Part shown: piece after piece, positions 29,959 to 34,884 of the stretch
Layout of the letters: each line of letters opens with the position of its first letter
How positions within the stretch are numbered: the first letter of the stretch is position 1
Virus record (IMG/VR): IMGVR_UViG_3300021509_000007
Coordinates: 1 to 34,884 of that record
Reading direction: 5' to 3' (one strand)
Length of the DNA: 34,884 nucleotides
Source: a virus
The notes under the pieces: generated by a model
Told to the model about the DNA's origin: nothing
What the model saw: the letters and a program-made list of their open reading frames with translations, nothing else
Databases searched by the model: none
Translations under genes and position numbers: made by a program

Positions 29959-30202
29959 TTCTCTTCTTTTCTAACCATTCGTTTATTTCTTTTTGAGTAG
30001 CTACTCCTTTATCTTTTAAAAGAGCAACCAATGCAGTTATTTCAGTTAACAAATCTTGCAATTGTGCAGTTCTAGTATTCAATTCTTGTTCCACTATCTT
30101 TAATGTTTCAGTTCTTACCTTTCTAATCTCCCCCTCAAGTAAAACAATCCGTTCCAAAAGCTGTTTTCTGGTTGGTTTCTTAAACTTAATAAATCTACCC
30201 AT
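29951..30202 (-). CDS. Small coiled-coil protein
   Basis: Eighty-three residues with a basic N-terminus and a long heptad-type helix (LLERIVLLEGEIRKVRTETL through TAQLQDLLTEITALVALL), then KDKGVATQKEINEWLEKK, a common ending in phage tail-region genes. It is likely a small oligomeric fibre accessory or chaperone. Ribosome site AGGAG just before ATG 30202. Confidence 0.6.
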   Translation of the reverse strand: MGRFIKFKKPTRKQLLERIVLLEGEIRKVRTETLKIVEQELNTRTAQLQDLLTEITALVALLKDKGVATQKEINEWLEKKRNG

Positions 30203-30211
30203 TCAAAACTC

Positions 30212-31435
30212 CTAAGTTAAATCTACATATCTCCAACTTCCATTTACATAAGCATAAAGCCTTTGACCTGGGTTAGACGCATTAGTGTCTGCTGCTAAAA
30301 TAATCAAGGCACTAGCACCAGTTGGAGGGGTATAATTTGTGAAATTACCACCATAATCATCTACATCCTCTCTTACTCTAACACCTTCGGTAAAATAACC
30401 TTTTCCAGACGCATGGACTGCCTCTTCAGGGTCTGCTACTCCTATGCTAACACTACCCTTTAAAAATGTCTTTGTAATACTATCATTCCCTAATACTATT
30501 GTATTGCTTCCTTTTCCAGTCGCATCATAACCGATTACTATCTCATTAGTAACACCATCAGCAGATGCTTTGGTATCAGAACCAATAAAAATACATTGAT
30601 TAGAAGTTTGATTAGGGTCAGAGCCGTTAGCAATATATCGTCCTGCATTATATCCTATCCCTACATTGTAATCTCCAGTAGTATTATTTCCAAGTGCCCG
30701 ATTTCCTAATCCTGAGTTATAATCACCACTAGAATTGTAAGAAAGCACTCGTGTTCCTAATCCTGAATTATACCTACCAGTAGTATTAGCATGAAGTGCA
30801 TTATACCCCACTACTGAATTTTCAACTCCAGAAGTGTTTGAGCTAAGAGCTAACGGGCCAATCCCTACATTCTGATAACCAGTAGTATTGGCATGAAGCA
30901 CATCATCTCCTATCCCAATATTATAGCTACTATGGTAAGTTTGAGTTGCTGTTGACCCCATAGTGAGGTTACCCGCATTCTCACCGATAAAGAGATTATG
31001 CCCAACAGTGGTTACAGTTCCATTATCACCATAATTAAAGTTATGAAAAAACGCAGTCCCTTCTTTGTATATAATCCCATACTGATTGGCATGAGTGGTG
31101 TTCTCTAGATTTATACTACCAGTCATATCAAGTTGATAACTAGGACTCTTACCCAGCCCTAACCTACTATTTGTCCTATCTACATATAATGGTTCAAGAA
31201 AACTAAGCCTGAGCAACCATCGCCCTGTGTTTGAGCCTACGTCATCAGGTGTAATTACATCTGGTGAGCTTTCTGAGGATGAGCTACTAGCATCAAAGAC
31301 ATGAACATAAATATAATCATCTGTCACAGTGAATGCTAACTCGCCGTCTTGCAATGAATTATATGGCAAAGCATCAAGAGCACCTGAAGCCCCGCCAGTT
31401 AACGCAACACATGAATATACTCGTTTATCTGCCAT
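30212..31435 (-). CDS. Tail fibre with YadA-like head repeats
   Basis: The 407-residue protein has an N-terminal Gly-rich part (CVALTGGASGALDALPYNSL, QDGELAFTVTDDYIYVHV), typical of virion-attached fibres. Then come five complete 17-residue units at 30668-30922 of the form N-x-G-I-G-x-x-A-L-x-x-N-T-T-G (for example NSGLGNRALGNNTTGDY), as in the left-handed beta-roll heads of trimeric autotransporter adhesins. A C-terminal region with SNTIVLGND and PEEAVHASGKGYFTEGVRV follows, also common in fibres. It is probably a trimeric receptor-binding fibre. Ends LYAYVNGSWRYVDLT, typical of fibre C-termini. Confidence 0.8.
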   Translation of the reverse strand: MADKRVYSCVALTGGASGALDALPYNSLQDGELAFTVTDDYIYVHVFDASSSSSESSPDVITPDDVGSNTGRWLLRLSFLEPLYVDRTNSRLGLGKSPSYQLDMTGSINLENTTHANQYGIIYKEGTAFFHNFNYGDNGTVTTVGHNLFIGENAGNLTMGSTATQTYHSSYNIGIGDDVLHANTTGYQNVGIGPLALSSNTSGVENSVVGYNALHANTTGRYNSGLGTRVLSYNSSGDYNSGLGNRALGNNTTGDYNVGIGYNAGRYIANGSDPNQTSNQCIFIGSDTKASADGVTNEIVIGYDATGKGSNTIVLGNDSITKTFLKGSVSIGVADPEEAVHASGKGYFTEGVRVREDVDDYGGNFTNYTPPTGASALIILAADTNASNPGQRLYAYVNGSWRYVDLT

Positions 31436-31447
31436 ACCCTAACCTCT

Positions 31448-31933
31448 TCAATCTAAATCTAATGTATCCCACCCCAACACTCGTAAATCAATTGAAAAAC
31501 TATCAGCATAAAATCCTCTTTTAAGACCACTCTCTAAATCCGTATCAAACCGCACTACATAAGTGCAGTTATCTGTGGGATGTGTCCATTTGAAAGAATT
31601 AATCCTACCATTAGCCTTATTTTCATTAAAATAAAAATCAAACAGTGTTGCAATCTGGTTTTTACTTAGTTGAGGGAAGTTCAGTGTGACTATAAAAAAT
31701 GGTTCACTCATAGCCACCCTTTCCTCATCATTGTCTTCTGTCTCAACTATCCTACACTCTGTATCTATATTCTCAGACAAACTCTCCACAGGTAAATCAG
31801 GAAACTCTGCATCATAATCTGGTTCTTTGTGAGGTAAATAATCAGCCATTTTGCCTGAAATACTGCACCACTGCCATCCATCACCCCATTCCCAACCATC
31901 TGCCCATTGCCAAGAGAAAAATGACTTAGCCAC
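31448..31933 (-). CDS. Distal-tail domain protein (DUF2460-like)
   Basis: The 161-residue protein is Trp-rich at the N-terminus (FFSWQWADGWEWGDGWQW), then an acidic linker and the same domain as the end of the beta-helix protein: FIVTLNFPQLSKNQIATLFD, SFKWTHPTDNCTYVVRFDTD and LRVLGWD. Small proteins with this pattern follow the tape measure in many phages and bridge tube and fibres. It abuts the tape-measure stop with one base of overlap, so they are coupled. By name, DUF2460 is a memory-based match. Confidence 0.7.
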   Translation of the reverse strand: MAKSFFSWQWADGWEWGDGWQWCSISGKMADYLPHKEPDYDAEFPDLPVESLSENIDTECRIVETEDNDEERVAMSEPFFIVTLNFPQLSKNQIATLFDFYFNENKANGRINSFKWTHPTDNCTYVVRFDTDLESGLKRGFYADSFSIDLRVLGWDTLDLD

Positions 31934-34884
31934 TAGTGCGACACCCTCCTTACTTGCTTAATCAGTTCAGAGTGACCTCGCCTCATTTGCTCGGCTGTAA
32001 CTGTTGCTATTTCTCTACCGTCTATATGCAGATGGATAGATTGAGAACCAGACCCACTAGTTACACCAGCACTTAGTAATGATGATGCAATTGACTTACC
32101 TAGTTTATCACTGTCAATCTCAACCTTAATATTTGTATTACGTGGTAATATTGTTTCCCCTGCATGGAGATGATATAGACCCTCTCTTGTAGTTACTCCA
32201 CCTGTTTGTGCCGATGGAACGCCAGTTAAATAATTGTATATTTTCTCTAGCCAGTTTGCTGTTGCTGTAAGCAGTCTAATATCTTCTGGCATTTGCTCTT
32301 CTATCTGCTTTGCAAGATACTCACCCACTTCTCTTAGACGGTCATGGATTGCCATCATCCTGTTGGCATACTCTTGTCTTAGCAATGTAATTTGTTGCTC
32401 TGCTTGGGCATCTATTGCAGCTAACCGTGCTGATAAATCACTGCCAATATTGTTCATTGAACGCTCAATATCTCTAGCCCTATTTTCTAGTGCCTCTGTC
32501 TGCCTTTCTATTGCATCAATCTGTGTCTGTAATAAATCTATTTCAGAAACCGCATTATTTTCAACATCCTGTAAGGTGCTTACTACTTGTTGCCAAATGT
32601 CTAGGTATTGACTTGGTGCATATATCTTAGCTATTTCTAAATACCTCTTTGAAAATTCAATTAGCTCTTGTGCAGCTTCAGGACTAGTCTTTGCTGCTTC
32701 CACTAGTTCAGCCCATTTGACCTGATAGGCAGCCCAAGACTGCACTGGTGCTTCAGGGCCAAACTGTAATTCTTGTAGCCTTTGCTTTATACTATCTATC
32801 ACACCTTTCCATTGTTCTTTAATGCTTTCTAACTCTCTCTTTTGTTCTCGGAGTGCTGAGGTTTCTTCTTGTATTCCATTCAGCCTCTCCTGCATCACTG
32901 CTCTTTGTGCTTCCGCTTCAGTCCTGATTTGTGCTTTTCTTTCTTCTGCCCTTGCCCTAATGGCTTGTGCCTCAAATTCAAACTGTCTCTGTAATAAGCT
33001 AAAATATGTTGAGGCATCTGCAATCAACTCATCCCATCTACCTGCCAAGGCATCAATATCACCCCAGATTGGCCCCCATTTAGTTTCTAATTGTGCAACC
33101 TGCCATGAAACAAAAGCAGGCTCAGGCAATCTAAATTGCTGAATGGAGACATATAAAGATTTAAGAGGTGCAATTACTGATTGTTCTATAAGATTTTTAA
33201 TCTTCAATGTGACAGCAAGCAGCAACCTCTCTGTGGACAAGCCCAAAGAAGTAAGCTCAGCTAGTTTTTCCTGATACCAGCTTCTTATCTCTCGTAAATT
33301 CTGCTCAAATGAACTCAAAGTATATTGAGCAATAATATCTTCTATCTCACCAATGATAGAAACCACTGTTGACAGGTATTCATTGACAGTTTGTCCAAAC
33401 TCCTCTGCTTTCTTTTTTACTTCTTCTTCCTTTAGCCCCTGCACTTCACCTTTATATCTCTCTAACATATTTACGAGTTCATTAGCAATCTCATCCTTAT
33501 ATATACCAACCAATCCCTCTCCATATTTATCCACTAGGTTCATGATTGTTTTGGCATAAGTGAAAGCAACTCCTAATGATGGTAATACTTCTCTGCTAAG
33601 TCTCTCATATAACTTTTTCATTTGCTCATTCCAGCGATGTCCAATCCCACCAACTAGTTCGCCAATTTTAGGTAAACCAAATTTTTCAAATAAATCCATA
33701 CCAAGCAATCTATTATATTCTTCTACAATTGGCACTGCCCAAGCATTGTATGTTTGTGATACCAGTTCATTAACAAACTGCTTAGCTAGATTTTCCATGT
33801 TTTTCTTACCAGCACCAAAAGTCATTTTAATGCTAGGCAATTCTTCAAATCTCATTGTTGAAGGAAGAATACTTTGGTAAAAATCAACCAAATCATCTAC
33901 AAAACTACCAAATGCCTGTGTAATCTCATCCATGCTTCCTTTGACATCTCTCTTTTCCATTATTGTGATTCTAGCAAACTTAGTCTTATACATTGCATAG
34001 ATTTCAGTATGTTCATCCAGATATTTTTCAATCTCCCTCATATACCCTTCAACATAATCTAGACTATCACTTAAACCTTTTAATGATATCTCTGCTGTTC
34101 CACGGATAGTTGGCCATTTACGGCTAAACATTGAGGTAAATAAAGAAACTATGCCAGCTACAGCAAGACCTATACCAGCACCAAATGCTGCCCCACCTAG
34201 CATCGCACCGAGTGTTCCACCAGTTCCACCTAAAGCTGCACCCACAGCTCCCAAAGTTTGACCTCCAATTGCACCCAATGCTCCACCAGCTAACATACCC
34301 GCTCCTAAAATGGGTCTCATAGGAATTCCTCTTCTCAATCCAATCTGAGTTATTGGTATCCCCGCTGCACCAGCACCAACACCTACCCATTCAACTCTAC
34401 CTTTAAAGATTGCTCTTCCAATTTCTGCTGCTGTGATTGTTGCCATAGCAATTACAGGATGGCCTGTAAACAAGGCTGCTGTTGCACCAGCACCACCAAT
34501 AGCACGCCAAGGTTCACTTCCCACCATTCCAGCAATGCCATATGTAGCAGTGCCCAGTGCTCCCAGCAATTTACCTGTTGAGCCTTTAAGCCAATCCATA
34601 GCAGAAGACCAAATGGATTTTATCTTTTCTAAAGGGTTTCCAAATGCTTTAGGTAAGTTTATTTCTAAATTTCCAATTAAGGTTTTTTCCCATTCAATTT
34701 TCTTTGTAATCATTCCAGCTAAACCCGTTGCAAACTCTCGCACTAAAGCATCTCGCATAGCCTTAAAAACATCTGAAAGTTTCCGAGTTCCTAATACTAT
34801 GCCTTCAAAAGCATCTGAAATTGTATTTTGAAAAGTTTGTGCTAAATCTATAGAATAAGTATATATGTCTCTGAAGATTTCTTT
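31933..34884 (-). CDS. Tape measure protein, 5-prime part outside window
   Basis: The frame is open to the right edge: 42 codons beyond the internal ATG at 34758 are also open and protein-like (LAQTFQNTISDAFEGIVLGT), so the gene is cut and at least 983 residues are visible. It has a Gly/Ala-rich hydrophobic core (GALGAIGGQTLGAVGAALGG onward to VAGIVSLF), long helical regions, strong coiled coil (IRARAEERKAQIRTEAEAQR) and a C-terminal domain IHLHIDGREIATVTAEQMRR typical of tape measures. It sets tail length, threads through the tail tube and may reach the host membrane. The size indicates a long-tailed phage. Confidence 0.85.
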   Translation of the reverse strand, partial: KEIFRDIYTYSIDLAQTFQNTISDAFEGIVLGTRKLSDVFKAMRDALVREFATGLAGMITKKIEWEKTLIGNLEINLPKAFGNPLEKIKSIWSSAMDWLKGSTGKLLGALGTATYGIAGMVGSEPWRAIGGAGATAALFTGHPVIAMATITAAEIGRAIFKGRVEWVGVGAGAAGIPITQIGLRRGIPMRPILGAGMLAGGALGAIGGQTLGAVGAALGGTGGTLGAMLGGAAFGAGIGLAVAGIVSLFTSMFSRKWPTIRGTAEISLKGLSDSLDYVEGYMREIEKYLDEHTEIYAMYKTKFARITIMEKRDVKGSMDEITQAFGSFVDDLVDFYQSILPSTMRFEELPSIKMTFGAGKKNMENLAKQFVNELVSQTYNAWAVPIVEEYNRLLGMDLFEKFGLPKIGELVGGIGHRWNEQMKKLYERLSREVLPSLGVAFTYAKTIMNLVDKYGEGLVGIYKDEIANELVNMLERYKGEVQGLKEEEVKKKAEEFGQTVNEYLSTVVSIIGEIEDIIAQYTLSSFEQNLREIRSWYQEKLAELTSLGLSTERLLLAVTLKIKNLIEQSVIAPLKSLYVSIQQFRLPEPAFVSWQVAQLETKWGPIWGDIDALAGRWDELIADASTYFSLLQRQFEFEAQAIRARAEERKAQIRTEAEAQRAVMQERLNGIQEETSALREQKRELESIKEQWKGVIDSIKQRLQELQFGPEAPVQSWAAYQVKWAELVEAAKTSPEAAQELIEFSKRYLEIAKIYAPSQYLDIWQQVVSTLQDVENNAVSEIDLLQTQIDAIERQTEALENRARDIERSMNNIGSDLSARLAAIDAQAEQQITLLRQEYANRMMAIHDRLREVGEYLAKQIEEQMPEDIRLLTATANWLEKIYNYLTGVPSAQTGGVTTREGLYHLHAGETILPRNTNIKVEIDSDKLGKSIASSLLSAGVTSGSGSQSIHLHIDGREIATVTAEQMRRGHSELIKQVRRVSH

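Noticed and set aside
33560-33880. Plus-strand ORFs inside the tape measure gene
   Set aside because: Antisense shadows of a long well-supported minus-strand gene, without ribosome sites.
1-34884. CRISPR array, integrase or attachment sites
   Set aside because: No regularly spaced direct repeats at DNA level and no recombinase ORF were found; the only regular repeats are inside protein genes.

Overview
This window looks like part of a tailed double-stranded DNA phage (or prophage) genome with low G+C and very dense coding. It splits into two convergent blocks. Everything up to about 15259 is read on the plus strand: an accessory operon followed by many small early or accessory genes. Everything from 15293 to the right edge is read on the minus strand and is a late virion module. 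That module runs from a tape-measure protein, cut by the right edge, through tail, fibre and beta-helix proteins to small late genes. A lipoprotein, signal peptides and a textbook sigma-70 type promoter point to a bacterial host. I cannot name the host. I see no integrase, terminase, portal, capsid or polymerase here.

The standout is the first 4.6 kb. A clean TTGACA-N17-TATTAT promoter at 320-348 drives an apparent operon: a small ubiquitin-like protein (375-617); a structured noncoding RNA (615-835) whose core folds as a tRNA mimic inside a closing stem, the layout of bacterial Y RNAs; a Ro60-type TROVE plus von Willebrand A protein (862-2415); an unrecognised 291-residue protein; a small hydrophobic protein; a JAB/JAMM-type metalloprotease (3507-3938); and an E1/ThiF-like activating enzyme (3941-4498). 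A second long imperfect hairpin follows at 4531-4592. It therefore couples a Ro60-Y RNA ribonucleoprotein to a ubiquitin-like activation and removal system, with no recognisable E2. A reasonable inference is RNA-triggered protein tagging, or tagging of RNA-binding targets, for RNA surveillance, defence or counter-defence.

From 4.6 to 15.3 kb there are about 35 closely packed, often overlapping small genes. Recognisable ones are a ribbon-helix-helix regulator, a complete TnpB (RNA-guided nuclease family) without TnpA, a RecA/KaiC-like P-loop ATPase with an N-terminal winged-helix-like part, a resolvase-like nuclease, an orphan HicB antitoxin-like protein, several zinc-ribbon proteins, SH3-like small proteins, and a P-loop kinase-like gene that carries a frameshift. 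Start and stop overlaps of the ATGA and TAATG type imply translational coupling.

The minus-strand module includes the tape measure, a distal-tail domain protein and its beta-helix-fused paralogue, a fibre with YadA-like 17-residue repeats, a large tail-tip protein with fibre-like and possible chaperone C-terminal parts, a second beta-helix protein carrying sixteen 20 to 22-residue repeats, a head-tail-connector-like protein, a chymotrypsin-fold protease, a metallophosphoesterase and a lipoprotein.
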